A stretch of 64,000 nucleotides of DNA from an uncultured Pelagibacteraceae bacterium (GTDB taxonomy: Bacteria; Pseudomonadota; Alphaproteobacteria; Pelagibacterales; Pelagibacteraceae). The DNA is taken from assembly GCA_902578265.1 (NCBI GenBank), contig CACHCA010000004.1, forward strand, positions 1 through 64,000, in the 5' to 3' direction. The notes under the pieces are model-generated. The model had not been told where the DNA came from. It saw only the letters and a program-made list of their open reading frames with translations, and ran no database searches. The first letter of the stretch is position 1, and each line of letters begins with the position of its first letter. Both the position numbers and the translations under genes were made by a program. Shown piece by piece: positions 54,372 through 63,981 of the stretch.

Positions 54372-55331
54372 ATGAAAAAAAAAAGAAGCAAAGAACCCAT
54401 TCAACCAGTAAGTGGTACCAAGGTTCCAAGATTTGCTGGCCCATCAACTTTCGCTAGACTACCAGAATTAAGAGATGTTGAGAACTGCGATGTTGCTATA
54501 GTTGGGATACCATTCGATGCAGGTACAAGTTATAGACCTGGAGCAAGATTTGGTCCTCAAAGTATTAGACAAGCTTCAAGACATTTAAGAACAAATTATC
54601 ATCCAAATTATGATGTTGAGCCTTTTAAAGTTCAACAAGTTGCTGATGCAGGTGATATTACTTGTAATCCATTTAATATAGATGAAGCAATTAAGCAAAT
54701 TGAGGAAGGAGCCTTGGATCTTCTTAAAAAAATTGGTGGTATAATTAGTTTAGGTGGAGATCATACAATTGCGTTTCCTTTATTAAAAGCAGTAAATAAA
54801 ATTAATAATGGTCCAGTTGCTTTAGTTCATTTTGATGCTCATCTTGATACTTGGGACACTTATTTTGGTGCACCTTATACTCATGGAACACCTTTTAGAA
54901 GAGCACGTGAAGAAAATTTATTCATGGATGATGCTTCAATGCATGTTGGTATTAGAGGTCCGTTGTATAGCAGAGAAGATCTTAAAAATGACGAAAGTTT
55001 TGGATTTAAGATAATTCATTGTGATGAGTTTCAAACTGAAGGCACTGATAAAATTGCCGAAAGAATAAAAAAAAGAGTAGGAGATAACCCATTATATTTA
55101 TCAATTGATATTGATGTTTTAGATCCTGCTTTTGCACCTGGCACTGGTACACCAGAAATAGCTGGCATGACTACTAGAGAAATGGTTAATGTAATTAGAG
55201 GCTTGTCTGGTATGAATTTAATCTCTGCAGATGTTGTCGAGGTATCACCTGCTTATGATCATGCTGAGGTGACATCACTTGCAGCTGCTACTATAGTTTA
55301 TGAGTTAACAAATCTATTTGCAAAAAAGTAA
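54372..55331 (+). CDS. speB: Agmatinase-family ureohydrolase
   Basis: Ureohydrolases split urea from agmatine (giving putrescine), guanidinobutyrate or arginine. From the ATG at 54372 the protein has 319 residues. Manganese motifs are SLGGDHTIAFPL, LVHFDAHLDTWD and SIDIDVLDPAFAPGTGTPE, all intact. SYRPGARFGPQSIRQASRHL matches the agmatinase/guanidinobutyrase group. A TTG start at 54345 would add 9 residues and is less likely. It starts the second plus-strand part of the polyamine cluster, 20 bases before the aldehyde dehydrogenase gene; agmatine, guanidinobutyrate or a broader range are all possible. Confidence 0.9.
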   Translation: MKKKRSKEPIQPVSGTKVPRFAGPSTFARLPELRDVENCDVAIVGIPFDAGTSYRPGARFGPQSIRQASRHLRTNYHPNYDVEPFKVQQVADAGDITCNPFNIDEAIKQIEEGALDLLKKIGGIISLGGDHTIAFPLLKAVNKINNGPVALVHFDAHLDTWDTYFGAPYTHGTPFRRAREENLFMDDASMHVGIRGPLYSREDLKNDESFGFKIIHCDEFQTEGTDKIAERIKKRVGDNPLYLSIDIDVLDPAFAPGTGTPEIAGMTTREMVNVIRGLSGMNLISADVVEVSPAYDHAEVTSLAAATIVYELTNLFAKK

Positions 55332-55351
55332 AGAAAGGTTAGGAGTCTCCA

Positions 55352-56785
55352 ATGGAAAATAAAAAAAATTTTTATATTAATGGCAAATGGGTAACACCAA
55401 AAAGCAAAGAAGAAATCAAAGTAATTGATCCTGCAACAGAAGAAAATTGTGCAGTTATAACACTAGGCAACAAGGATGATGTAAACGATGCCGTGAATGC
55501 TGCGAAAAAAGCTTACAGTTCGTGGGCGTTTTCACCAAAAGAGGAGAGAATAAAATTATTAGAAAAACTTTACGAAAATTATAAGAAAAGATGGGCTGAC
55601 ATCGCAAATGCGATTACAATAGAGATGGGAGCACCAAAAGATTTTGCAACAAAACTTCAAGCTGGCACAGGTGCTGCACATTTAAAATCATTTATAAGAT
55701 ATTTAAAAAATTTTGAATTTGAAAAACCATTAGGAGAACATGCGCCTAACCAAAGACTTATTTATGAACCAAAAGGCGTATGTGCATTAATCACACCGTG
55801 GAATTGGCCAATGAATCAGGTTTGTTTAAAAGTAATGCCTGCAATAGCATCTGGCTGCACTATGGTTTTAAAACCATCTGAACTAGCTCCGTTATCATCA
55901 ATGATATTGGCTGAGCTTATTGATGAGACTAAAATTCCAGCAGGTGTGTTTAATTTAGTTAATGGTGATGGAGCAACAACTGGCGATGCATTAACAAGTC
56001 ATCCTGATGTTAATATGATTTCATTTACTGGATCAACTAGAGCAGGTGCATTAATTTCCCAAAATGCTGCGAAAGATTTTAAAAGAGTAAGTTTAGAACT
56101 TGGTGGCAAAGGTGCAAATATAATATTTAAAGATGCTGATCCAGATGCAATAGAGAGAGGTGCTTTGAGATGTTTTAGAAACTCAGGCCAGTCATGTAAT
56201 GCACCCACAAGAATGCTAGTTGAAAAATCAATGTATAATGATGCTGTGGAAAGATTAAAGAAGTATACAGAAAACTTTGAGGTTGGTGATCCAAAAAAAG
56301 AGGGAGAGCATATAGGCCCAGTGATTTCTGAAACTCAATACAACAAGATACAAACTTTAATTAAGAAGGGTATTGATGAAGGAGCTAAATTAGTAGCTGG
56401 AGGCCCAGGCAAACCAGATGGATTAGAAAAAGGTTATTTTGTAAAGCCTACTGTATTTGCTGATGTTAATAACAAAATGGAAATAGCAAGAACAGAAATA
56501 TTTGGTCCAGTTTTATCTGTAATGCCTTTTGAAACGGAAGAAGAAGCTATTGAAATTGCAAACGATACTCCCTACGGATTAACAAACTATATTCAAACCA
56601 AAGATAAAGAAAAAGTAAAGAGAGTTGCTAGAAAACTTAGATCTGGGATGGTTGATGTTAATGGTGCTGGTATTGCTGTTGATGCGCCTTTTGGTGGATT
56701 TAAACATTCAGGGATTGGTAGAGAAGCTGGTGAACATGGTCTAGAAGAGTTTCTAGAAGTTAAATCTGTAGGTGGGTGGAGTTAA
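55352..56785 (+). CDS. NAD(P)-dependent aldehyde dehydrogenase
   Basis: A 477-residue ALDH with the cofactor-site motif ITPWNWPMNQ, FTGSTRAG, the glutamate motif SLELGGKGANII and the nucleophile C282 in NSGQSCNAPTR; EIFGPVLSVMPFE lies later. By position beside the ureohydrolase and polyamine transporter it may oxidise an aminoaldehyde such as 4-aminobutyraldehyde or 4-guanidinobutyraldehyde. Sequence alone does not fix the substrate. A ribosome site GAAAGGTTAGGAG precedes the ATG. Its stop overlaps the opposite-strand deacylase stop by four bases. Confidence 0.9.
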   Translation: MENKKNFYINGKWVTPKSKEEIKVIDPATEENCAVITLGNKDDVNDAVNAAKKAYSSWAFSPKEERIKLLEKLYENYKKRWADIANAITIEMGAPKDFATKLQAGTGAAHLKSFIRYLKNFEFEKPLGEHAPNQRLIYEPKGVCALITPWNWPMNQVCLKVMPAIASGCTMVLKPSELAPLSSMILAELIDETKIPAGVFNLVNGDGATTGDALTSHPDVNMISFTGSTRAGALISQNAAKDFKRVSLELGGKGANIIFKDADPDAIERGALRCFRNSGQSCNAPTRMLVEKSMYNDAVERLKKYTENFEVGDPKKEGEHIGPVISETQYNKIQTLIKKGIDEGAKLVAGGPGKPDGLEKGYFVKPTVFADVNNKMEIARTEIFGPVLSVMPFETEEEAIEIANDTPYGLTNYIQTKDKEKVKRVARKLRSGMVDVNGAGIAVDAPFGGFKHSGIGREAGEHGLEEFLEVKSVGGWS

Positions 56786-57972
56786 TTAAGAGAAGATTTT
56801 TTCTTAATTCCTTCAAGAAATTTTAAACATTTTTTAAGTTCATTAAGTTCAATGAACTCATCAACTTTGTGAGCTTGTTCAATAGAACCTGGTCCACAAA
56901 CAACTGTGCTGATACCAATTTCTTGAAACAATCCAGCTTCAGTTCCAAAGGATACAACCTCTCTAGAATTATCACCGGTCAAACTTGAGACTAACTCACA
57001 TGCTTCTGAATTATCTATACGATCGAAACCTGTGACTTCACCTATTATTTTCTTAGTTATCTTTGAATTAGGAAAAACTTTTCTCATCTCTGGTAATAAA
57101 ACTTCATTTGCATATTCATCTATTTTTTGATTTAGAAAGACACCATCTTCTTTGATGACTGGTCTTGTCTCCCATTCAACCCGACATTTGTCAGCTATTA
57201 CATTGTGAGCTATACCTCCAAATATTCCTCCAACTTGTAATGTTGAAAAAGGAGGATCAAAAATTGAGTCCTTTGGAGCTCTTTTTTTTAATTCTTCCCT
57301 AAGCTCGATTAATCTATTTGCATATTTTGATGCAAATTCAACGGCACTAACACCTTTATGTGGCATTGAACTATGTCCAGCCAATCCCTCAAAAAAAGTA
57401 GTATATTCATAACAACCTTTATGTGCATCTATGATTTTCATTTTTGTAGGTTCACCTACAATACAAATTCCATCTTGAATATTTCTTTTTTTAAGTTCTT
57501 TAATTAATATTGGAGCACCCAAGCACGCTGTTTCTTCATCAAATGTAAAAGAAAAATGAATATCTCTATTTAAATCAACTTTAGAAAAAACTGGAGCAAA
57601 CGCTAAAGTACATGCAATAAATCCCTTCATATCACAGGAACCTCTTCCATAAAGTTTATCTTCTTTAATTGTTGCTTTGAAAGGGTCGGTACTCCAACTC
57701 TTTGAAACAGGGACTGTATCAGTATGACCAGATAAGATTATTGGTTTAACCCCATTTGATTTTTTTGCTTTTATTGTTGCAAAAAGATTTACTCTTTTTT
57801 TTTCATCATCATATGTTTTAAATGAAGTTGCACCTAAATCATTTAGATATTTCTCACAATAATTAATTAAATCATTGTTATCCTCTCCAGAAATAGTTTT
57901 AAATCCAATTAAATCAGATAAAATCTTAATAGAATTTTCGTATAATTTATCTAAATTTACTTCTGTACTCAT
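56782..57972 (-). CDS. argE: M20-family deacylase, acetylornithine deacetylase-like
   Basis: A 396-residue zinc hydrolase with LSGHTDTVPV, YGRGSCDMKGFIA and TFDEETACLGAP supplying the metal and catalytic residues, plus EGLAGHSSMPHKG in the dimer domain. It best resembles ArgE, which removes acetate from N-acetylornithine. Given the ectoine-hydrolase-like gene 11 kb away, it could instead deacetylate N-acetyl-diaminobutyrate (the DoeB/EutE role), but the sequence does not decide. It is convergent with the aldehyde dehydrogenase and divergent from csaA. Confidence 0.85.
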   Translation of the reverse strand: MSTEVNLDKLYENSIKILSDLIGFKTISGEDNNDLINYCEKYLNDLGATSFKTYDDEKKRVNLFATIKAKKSNGVKPIILSGHTDTVPVSKSWSTDPFKATIKEDKLYGRGSCDMKGFIACTLAFAPVFSKVDLNRDIHFSFTFDEETACLGAPILIKELKKRNIQDGICIVGEPTKMKIIDAHKGCYEYTTFFEGLAGHSSMPHKGVSAVEFASKYANRLIELREELKKRAPKDSIFDPPFSTLQVGGIFGGIAHNVIADKCRVEWETRPVIKEDGVFLNQKIDEYANEVLLPEMRKVFPNSKITKKIIGEVTGFDRIDNSEACELVSSLTGDNSREVVSFGTEAGLFQEIGISTVVCGPGSIEQAHKVDEFIELNELKKCLKFLEGIKKKSSLN

Positions 57973-58001
57973 TAGTAATAATTAATATAAATATCTCATT
58001 T

Positions 58002-58343
58002 ATGAAAGAACAAATTACTTACGACATATTTGAAAAAATAGACATTAGACTTGGGACAGTACTTTCAGTCAAAAAAAATGAAAAAGCTAGAAAACCATCT
58101 TTAGTTGTTGAAGTTGATTTTGGAAAAGAAATAGGTGTTAAAACATCTTCCGCCCAAATTACTCATTTTTATAATGAGGAAAATTTAGTTGGTAAACAAG
58201 TGATTGGTGTTTGTAATTTTCCAGAAAAAAATATTGCAGGTATAAAATCTCAATTTTTACTTTTAGGCTCGATAGACTCTGAAGGAAAGGTAACATTAGT
58301 ACATCCCTCACAAAAAGCAGATAATGGTTTACCTATAGCATAA
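58002..58343 (+). CDS. csaA: CsaA-type tRNA-binding domain protein
   Basis: A 113-residue OB-fold protein of the Trbp111/CsaA group. Signature segments are FEKIDIRLGTVLSVKKNEKA, KPSLVVEVDFGKEIGVKTSS and QVIGVCNFPEKNIAGIKSQF. CsaA proteins bind tRNA-like structures and have been assigned chaperone or secretion-related roles. Here it heads a plus-strand run with the LysE-like exporter and aconitase. Confidence 0.9.
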   Translation: MKEQITYDIFEKIDIRLGTVLSVKKNEKARKPSLVVEVDFGKEIGVKTSSAQITHFYNEENLVGKQVIGVCNFPEKNIAGIKSQFLLLGSIDSEGKVTLVHPSQKADNGLPIA

Positions 58344-58345
58344 GT

Positions 58346-58936
58346 ATGCATCCTGAATTTTTATCTATGGCACTATTTTGGATTGTAGCTGCTTATACAC
58401 CAGGACCAAATAACGTGGTCGCATCTTACTCTGGTTTTAATTTTGGAATAAAAAAAACAATCCCTCACATTTTTGGAGTTACATTTGGATTTACTTCTGT
58501 GGTATTTGCTTTGACAATTGGTTTAGTTAATGTTTTTAAACTATTTCCAATTATTCAAACTATTTTGAAATATCTGGGAAGTTTATTTTTAATATACCTA
58601 GCTTATAAAATTAGTTTCTCAAAATCCTCTAACGAGAGTAAAAACGAAAATCCAATTTCTTTTTTAGATACTTTTATTTTTCAATTTTTGAATCCAAAAG
58701 GTGTTTTGATTGGAATTATTATTGTTTCAACATATGTTGAATATGGAGAAAATTATCTTAATTATGCGACTCAAGTTGTTTTATTTGCCTTTATAGTATC
58801 TTTATCAAGCATTACCTTTTGGACATTTGTTGGTAAATATCTTAGAAAATTTGCGACAAATGAGAAATTTATTAAATACTTTAATTATGTTATGTCAGTG
58901 CTTCTTCTTTTGAGCATAATTACATTTTATATATAA
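58346..58936 (+). CDS. LysE/RhtB-family amino-acid exporter
   Basis: A 196-residue membrane protein with about six helices and the RhtB-family motif in AYTPGPNNVVASYSGFNFG near the N-terminus (the PGP-N element) and FLNPKGVLIGI in the middle. Family members export amino acids or similar metabolites by proton antiport. It starts two bases after csaA and ends three bases before the aconitase start. The substrate cannot be inferred. Confidence 0.88.
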   Translation: MHPEFLSMALFWIVAAYTPGPNNVVASYSGFNFGIKKTIPHIFGVTFGFTSVVFALTIGLVNVFKLFPIIQTILKYLGSLFLIYLAYKISFSKSSNESKNENPISFLDTFIFQFLNPKGVLIGIIIVSTYVEYGENYLNYATQVVLFAFIVSLSSITFWTFVGKYLRKFATNEKFIKYFNYVMSVLLLLSIITFYI

Positions 58937-58939
58937 GAT

Positions 58940-61609
58940 ATGAAACCAGGAAATAAAAATTCTTACAAATCATTATCTGACCTAGAGGTTAACGGTAAAA
59001 ATTATAAATATTATTCATTAAAAAAAGCTGAATTAAATGGTTTAGAAGGTATTTCAAAATTACCAAAATCATTAAAAGTTTTATTGGAAAATTTACTTAG
59101 GTATGAGGACGATATATCAGTTAACAAAAAACAAATAGAAGCAGTAAAAAAATGGGTTGATACAAAAAAATCAAAAACCGAAATAGCTTACAGACCGGCC
59201 AGAGTTTTACTCCAAGATTATACAGGGATACCAGCAGTGGCCGATTTAGCTGCTATGAGAGAAGCTGTAAAAGAAAAAAATAAAGATCCAAATACAATCA
59301 ACCCACTATCTGCAGTCGATTTAGTTATTGATCACTCTGTTCAAGTTGATCAATCAGCTAAAAAAGACTCATTTGAAAAGAATGTAGATATCGAATTTAA
59401 AAGAAATGGCGAAAGATATTCCTTTTTAAAATGGGGTCAAAGCGCTTTTAACAATTTTAGAATTGTTCCTCCAGGAACTGGTATCTGTCACCAGGTTAAT
59501 TTAGAGTATTTATCAAAAGTAGTTTGGTCAGAAGAATACAAAGGAGAAAAATATTTATTCCCTGATACTCTTGTTGGAACAGACAGTCATACAACCATGG
59601 TTAATGGTTTGTCAGTTTTAGGATGGGGTGTTGGCGGAATTGAAGCCGAGGCGGGTATGTTGGGACAACCTATTTCAATGTTAATTCCTGAAGTCATTGG
59701 ATTTGAAGTAACAAAAAAAATGCCAGAGGGCACAACTGCTACAGACTTAGTTTTAACGGTTGTTAAAATGCTTAGAGATAGAGGAGTAGTTGGGAAATTT
59801 GTTGAATTCTACGGTGATGGGTTAAAAAATTTAACTTTAGCAGACAGAGCAACAATTGCTAATATGGCACCTGAGTATGGAGCTACATGCGGATTCTTTC
59901 CAATAGATGAAGAAACTTTAAAATATTTAGAATTTTCTGGAAGAGATAAAGAAACAGTCGCGATTGTTGAAAAGTATGCGAAGGAACAAGGTTTGTGGGC
60001 AAGCGATGAAATTGAGTTTACTGATAAAATCTCTTTAGATATGTCCACTGTAGTTCCAACTATTTCAGGCCCTAAAAGACCACAAGATAAAGTTCTTTTA
60101 ACTGACGCATCAAGCAATTTTAAAAAAGTTTTTAAAGTAGCTACAGATAAAAATGATTATAAAATTTCTAAGGTAAAAGATACGGATTATGAAATTAAAG
60201 ATGGTTCAATACTAATTGCAGCAATTACATCATGTACAAACACTTCTAATCCAAACGTTCTTATTGGAGCTGGACTACTTGCAAAAAAAGCTGTTGAATT
60301 AGGATTGAATGTTAAACCATGGGTTAAAACATCTTTAGCTCCTGGGTCTCAAGTTGTTACCGATTATTTAGAAAAGGCTGGTCTAAATACGTATTTAGAT
60401 CAATTAGGATTCAATTTGGTTGGTTATGGATGTACAACATGTATCGGGAATTCAGGACCTTTAGCAGAAAATATAGTTGATGCTATTCAAAAAGAAAATT
60501 TATATGCAGTCTCTGTTTTATCAGGTAATAGAAACTTTGAGGGTAGAATTTCACCTCACATTAAAGCAAATTATCTAGCCTCTCCTCCACTTGTTGTAGC
60601 TTATGCTCTTGCAGGTCATATGGAATTTGATTTAATCAAAGACTCATTTGGAAAAGACAAAAACGGTAAAGACGTTTTTTTAAAAGATATCTGGCCCTCA
60701 AATAAAGAAATAGAGGATACATTGAAGATTTCTCTTAATGCAGATATGTTTGTTAAAAGATATTCAAATGTTTCCGAGGGACCAAAGCAATGGCAAGAAA
60801 TCAAAACAGAGAAAAGTAGTATTTATAATTGGGATGAAAATTCTACTTACGTAAAAAAACCTCCTTTTTTTGAAAATCTTAGTGACGACCCGGAAGGTTT
60901 TAAAGAGATTAAAAATGCTAGACCATTATTGATATTAGGAGATATGGTTACTACAGATCATATTTCTCCCGCTGGTAATATTCAAAAAGATAGCCCAACA
61001 GGTGAATATTTTATGAATTATCAAATTCTTCCAAAGGACTATAATTCATATGGCTCAAGACGTGGAAATCATGAAGTTATGATGAGAGGCACATTTGCAA
61101 ATATAAGAATTAAAAATGAAATGGCTCCTGGTACCGAAGGTGGTTTTACAAAATTATACCCTGAGGAAAAACTCATGTCAGTTTATGATGCAGTAGTTGA
61201 GTATAAAAAAAGAGGGACTGATTTAGTTGTAATTGGTGGTAAAGAATATGGCACGGGCTCTTCTCGTGATTGGGCTGCAAAAGGAACAAAATTACTAGGA
61301 GTTAAAGTAGTAATTGCAGAGAGTTTTGAGAGAATACACAGATCAAATTTAATTGGGATGGGAATATTGCCATTACAATTTACAGAAAATATGAACAGAA
61401 AAAATCTGAATTTATTAGGTTCTGAATTAATTAGTGTGGTAGATATTGAAAAAGGAATTAATCCATCTGACAAAGTAAAAGTTGAGATTAAATACGCATC
61501 AGGAGACGTAAAAATAATAAATACCCTATGCAGAATTGATACTAAAAATGAATTGGAATACTATAAAAATGGTGGAATACTTCAATATGTTTTAAGAAAT
61601 ATGATTTAG
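58940..61609 (+). CDS. acnA: Aconitate hydratase A
   Basis: Aconitase isomerises citrate to isocitrate in the TCA cycle. At 889 residues it is the AcnA/IRP type. [4Fe-4S] ligands are in AAITSCTNTSNPNVLIGAG and GYGCTTCIGNSGP; TDSHTTMVNGLSVLGWGVGG and the C-terminal swivel-domain motif GGKEYGTGSSRDWAAKG carry substrate residues. The gene sits in a csaA-lysE-acnA-yfgM-bamB run with gaps of a few bases. icd, the next TCA enzyme, is 22 kb to the left. Confidence 0.97.
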   Translation: MKPGNKNSYKSLSDLEVNGKNYKYYSLKKAELNGLEGISKLPKSLKVLLENLLRYEDDISVNKKQIEAVKKWVDTKKSKTEIAYRPARVLLQDYTGIPAVADLAAMREAVKEKNKDPNTINPLSAVDLVIDHSVQVDQSAKKDSFEKNVDIEFKRNGERYSFLKWGQSAFNNFRIVPPGTGICHQVNLEYLSKVVWSEEYKGEKYLFPDTLVGTDSHTTMVNGLSVLGWGVGGIEAEAGMLGQPISMLIPEVIGFEVTKKMPEGTTATDLVLTVVKMLRDRGVVGKFVEFYGDGLKNLTLADRATIANMAPEYGATCGFFPIDEETLKYLEFSGRDKETVAIVEKYAKEQGLWASDEIEFTDKISLDMSTVVPTISGPKRPQDKVLLTDASSNFKKVFKVATDKNDYKISKVKDTDYEIKDGSILIAAITSCTNTSNPNVLIGAGLLAKKAVELGLNVKPWVKTSLAPGSQVVTDYLEKAGLNTYLDQLGFNLVGYGCTTCIGNSGPLAENIVDAIQKENLYAVSVLSGNRNFEGRISPHIKANYLASPPLVVAYALAGHMEFDLIKDSFGKDKNGKDVFLKDIWPSNKEIEDTLKISLNADMFVKRYSNVSEGPKQWQEIKTEKSSIYNWDENSTYVKKPPFFENLSDDPEGFKEIKNARPLLILGDMVTTDHISPAGNIQKDSPTGEYFMNYQILPKDYNSYGSRRGNHEVMMRGTFANIRIKNEMAPGTEGGFTKLYPEEKLMSVYDAVVEYKKRGTDLVVIGGKEYGTGSSRDWAAKGTKLLGVKVVIAESFERIHRSNLIGMGILPLQFTENMNRKNLNLLGSELISVVDIEKGINPSDKVKVEIKYASGDVKIINTLCRIDTKNELEYYKNGGILQYVLRNMI

Positions 61610-61611
61610 AT

Positions 61612-62256
61612 ATGGACGAAGATATATCAATAATAAATACAAACACGAGAAATGAAAAAATAAAAAATTTTTTTATCCATAATAAAAAAAAAATAATTTC
61701 AGGTTTAAGTTTTATCGTTATACTTTTAATTAGTTATTTTGCTTTTGGCGAATATCAGGATAGAAAAAAAATTAAGATTTCAGACTCTTTTAATACAATA
61801 ACTATAAATTATTCTGAGAGTAATAAGGAAAAAACAGCTAAAGACTTAATACAAATAGTTAATGAAAGAAATTCAACTTATTCACCATTATCTTTATATT
61901 TTATAATAGATAATAAATTAATTAGTGAAAAAAACACAATCAATGAATTATTTGATGTTATTATTGACGAAACCTCATTGGATAAAGAGATAAAAAATTT
62001 AAATATTTATAAAAAAGCGCTTTATAATGCAAATGACAGCAATGAGAATGATTTATTGAATATTTTAAATCCAGTAATAAAATCAGAAAGTGTCTGGAAA
62101 TCTCATGCACTATATTTAATGGCAGAATATTTTTACTCTAAAAATGAGATGCAAAAATCAAAAGAATTCTTTAATCAAATCGTAAATTTAGAAAACGCAA
62201 ATAATGAAATTAAACTGGAGTCTCAAAAAAGACTCAATAGAGATTTAAGTGATTAA
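61612..62256 (+). CDS. YfgM-like membrane-anchored TPR protein
   Basis: A 214-residue protein with a basic cytoplasmic start, one transmembrane helix (KIISGLSFIVILLISYFAFG) and a helical periplasmic region with TPR character (ALYLMAEYFYSKNEMQKSKE). In many proteobacteria a YfgM homolog lies directly before bamB and works with the periplasmic chaperone network; the same order is seen here. Sequence conservation is low, so topology and position carry the call. The stop overlaps the next GTG start by eight bases. Confidence 0.72.
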   Translation: MDEDISIINTNTRNEKIKNFFIHNKKKIISGLSFIVILLISYFAFGEYQDRKKIKISDSFNTITINYSESNKEKTAKDLIQIVNERNSTYSPLSLYFIIDNKLISEKNTINELFDVIIDETSLDKEIKNLNIYKKALYNANDSNENDLLNILNPVIKSESVWKSHALYLMAEYFYSKNEMQKSKEFFNQIVNLENANNEIKLESQKRLNRDLSD

Positions 62257-63550
62257 AATTTTTAATTTTTTTTTAATAATAATTTTTTGTTTTAGTTGTT
62301 CTCTTAATAAAAATTCTAAATTTTGGACTAAAGAAAAAATTAAAGAAATAAAAGAAAAAAAGTTTGAAAAAATTTTTGATAACCCAAAAGCCTTAAGTCA
62401 GGAATTAAACGCCAATATAAATTTGAATTTTAGCATAAATCCAAAAAAGTCTAAATTATCGAAAAAACTTACGAATAATGATGGCAGGGTAAATTTTGAT
62501 GGTTCACTTAAAAAATTATCTAAATATAAATTTTCAAAAATTAAAAATTTTTACCAAGTTGAACCAGTCATATCTTTTTATAGAGAAAATATAATTTTCT
62601 TTGATGATAAAGGTACAATTTTACAATTTGATAAGAATTCTAGATTAGTTTGGAAAAAAAATTATTATACAAAATCAGAAAAAAAATTAGATCCAATTTT
62701 ACAATTTGCAAATAATGATCAATTTTTAATAGTTGCTGATAATTTAACAAAATATTATAAATTAAATTTAGATACCGGAGATATTATTTGGTCTAAAAAG
62801 AATTCAGCACCATTCAACTCACAAATAAAAATATATAAAGATCGGTTTTTTGTAGTTGATTTTACAAATACTCTAAGGTGCTTTTCTTTAAAAAATGGAA
62901 AAGAGTTATGGAATTTTCAAACAGAGACACCATTAATTAGATCTCAAAAAAAATTATCAATGGTTATTCTCGAAAAGGTAATATATTTTAATAATTCTTT
63001 AGGTGATATAAGTGCAGTTGACTTTAATAGTGGTAGATTACTCTGGCAGTTGCCTACACAAAGCAATGTAATTTTTGAGTCAGCCTTTTCCCTAGAAACA
63101 TCAGATATAATTGCTGATGAAAATAACCTATTTTTTTCAAACAATAAAAATCAATTTTTCTCTATTGATATAAAATCTGGAAGTTTTAACTGGGAGACTA
63201 CTGTAAATTCAAACATAAGACCCACTTTGATTGAAAATTTTTTAATATCAGTTTCTCTAGAGGGTTATTTGATATTAATCGATAAAATTACAGGAAATAT
63301 TATTAAAGTTACTGATGTATTCCAAAATTTTAATCCCAAAAAAAGAAATGAGATTTTTCCAACAGGATTTATTGTTGGTACAAAAAATATTTATCTTTCA
63401 ACAAATATTGGAAGATTGTTGGTTATTGATATTAAATCTGGAAAAACAATTTCAACATTAAAAATCGATAATGGCAAAATTTCGCGTCCTTATGTTTTGA
63501 ATAAAAATTTATATTTAGTAAGGGATGATGCTATAATTAGACTAAATTGA
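62249..63550 (+). CDS. bamB: BamB-like beta-propeller lipoprotein of the outer membrane assembly machinery
   Basis: A 433-residue protein with a lipoprotein signal (lipobox CFSCS, predicted lipidated C17) followed by PQQ-type propeller repeats, e.g. LVWKKNYYTKSE, LDTGDIIWSKKNSAP, LKNGKELWNFQTETPL, FNSGRLLWQLPTQSN and IKSGSFNWETTVNSN. These recurring W-ending blades match BamB, which scaffolds outer-membrane protein insertion. The start is GTG within the previous gene's end. Divergence is high as expected for this protein. Confidence 0.85.
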   Translation: MIKIFNFFLIIIFCFSCSLNKNSKFWTKEKIKEIKEKKFEKIFDNPKALSQELNANINLNFSINPKKSKLSKKLTNNDGRVNFDGSLKKLSKYKFSKIKNFYQVEPVISFYRENIIFFDDKGTILQFDKNSRLVWKKNYYTKSEKKLDPILQFANNDQFLIVADNLTKYYKLNLDTGDIIWSKKNSAPFNSQIKIYKDRFFVVDFTNTLRCFSLKNGKELWNFQTETPLIRSQKKLSMVILEKVIYFNNSLGDISAVDFNSGRLLWQLPTQSNVIFESAFSLETSDIIADENNLFFSNNKNQFFSIDIKSGSFNWETTVNSNIRPTLIENFLISVSLEGYLILIDKITGNIIKVTDVFQNFNPKKRNEIFPTGFIVGTKNIYLSTNIGRLLVIDIKSGKTISTLKIDNGKISRPYVLNKNLYLVRDDAIIRLN

Positions 63551-63981
63551 TGTTTTTAAAATTATTAGATAAATTTGGCAGAAAAAAAGTTGTTCTAGAT
63601 AGAGGACCCTCACATCCAAGATTTGATTTAGCGAAACCTTGGATGAATAGATATTATATAATCTTCAGACATAGACCGAAATGGTTTCCGTTTAATATAC
63701 TTATTCATGAAATGTTAGCTGATGATCACGGTGAAGGAGTACATAATCATCTTTTCCCATATATTACGATTGTGATAAGAGGTGGTTATTGGGAAACAAC
63801 TAAAGAGGGAAAATTTTGGAGAAAACCTGGCTATATTGGATTTAGATCTGCTAATGCACATCACAGAGTTGATTTGGAGCCTGGAACTAAACCAATGACA
63901 ATTTTTATTTCTGGACCATTTGGTTTAAGGAAAGGTCCAAGATCAGAATATGGTATTGATTTTAAATCAAAAAAAAATTGA
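63550..63981 (+). CDS. Cupin-fold protein of unknown function
   Basis: A 143-residue protein with cupin-like motifs: HEMLADDHGEGVHNHLFPY followed by VIRGGYWE and later FRSANAHHRVDLEPGTKP, giving several candidate metal-binding histidines. I prefer the ATG at 63550, which overlaps the previous stop as TGATG, over a TTG one codon earlier. Substrate and partners are unknown; it sits between the bamB-like gene and another gene that starts at the right edge. Confidence 0.7.
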   Translation: MFLKLLDKFGRKKVVLDRGPSHPRFDLAKPWMNRYYIIFRHRPKWFPFNILIHEMLADDHGEGVHNHLFPYITIVIRGGYWETTKEGKFWRKPGYIGFRSANAHHRVDLEPGTKPMTIFISGPFGLRKGPRSEYGIDFKSKKN

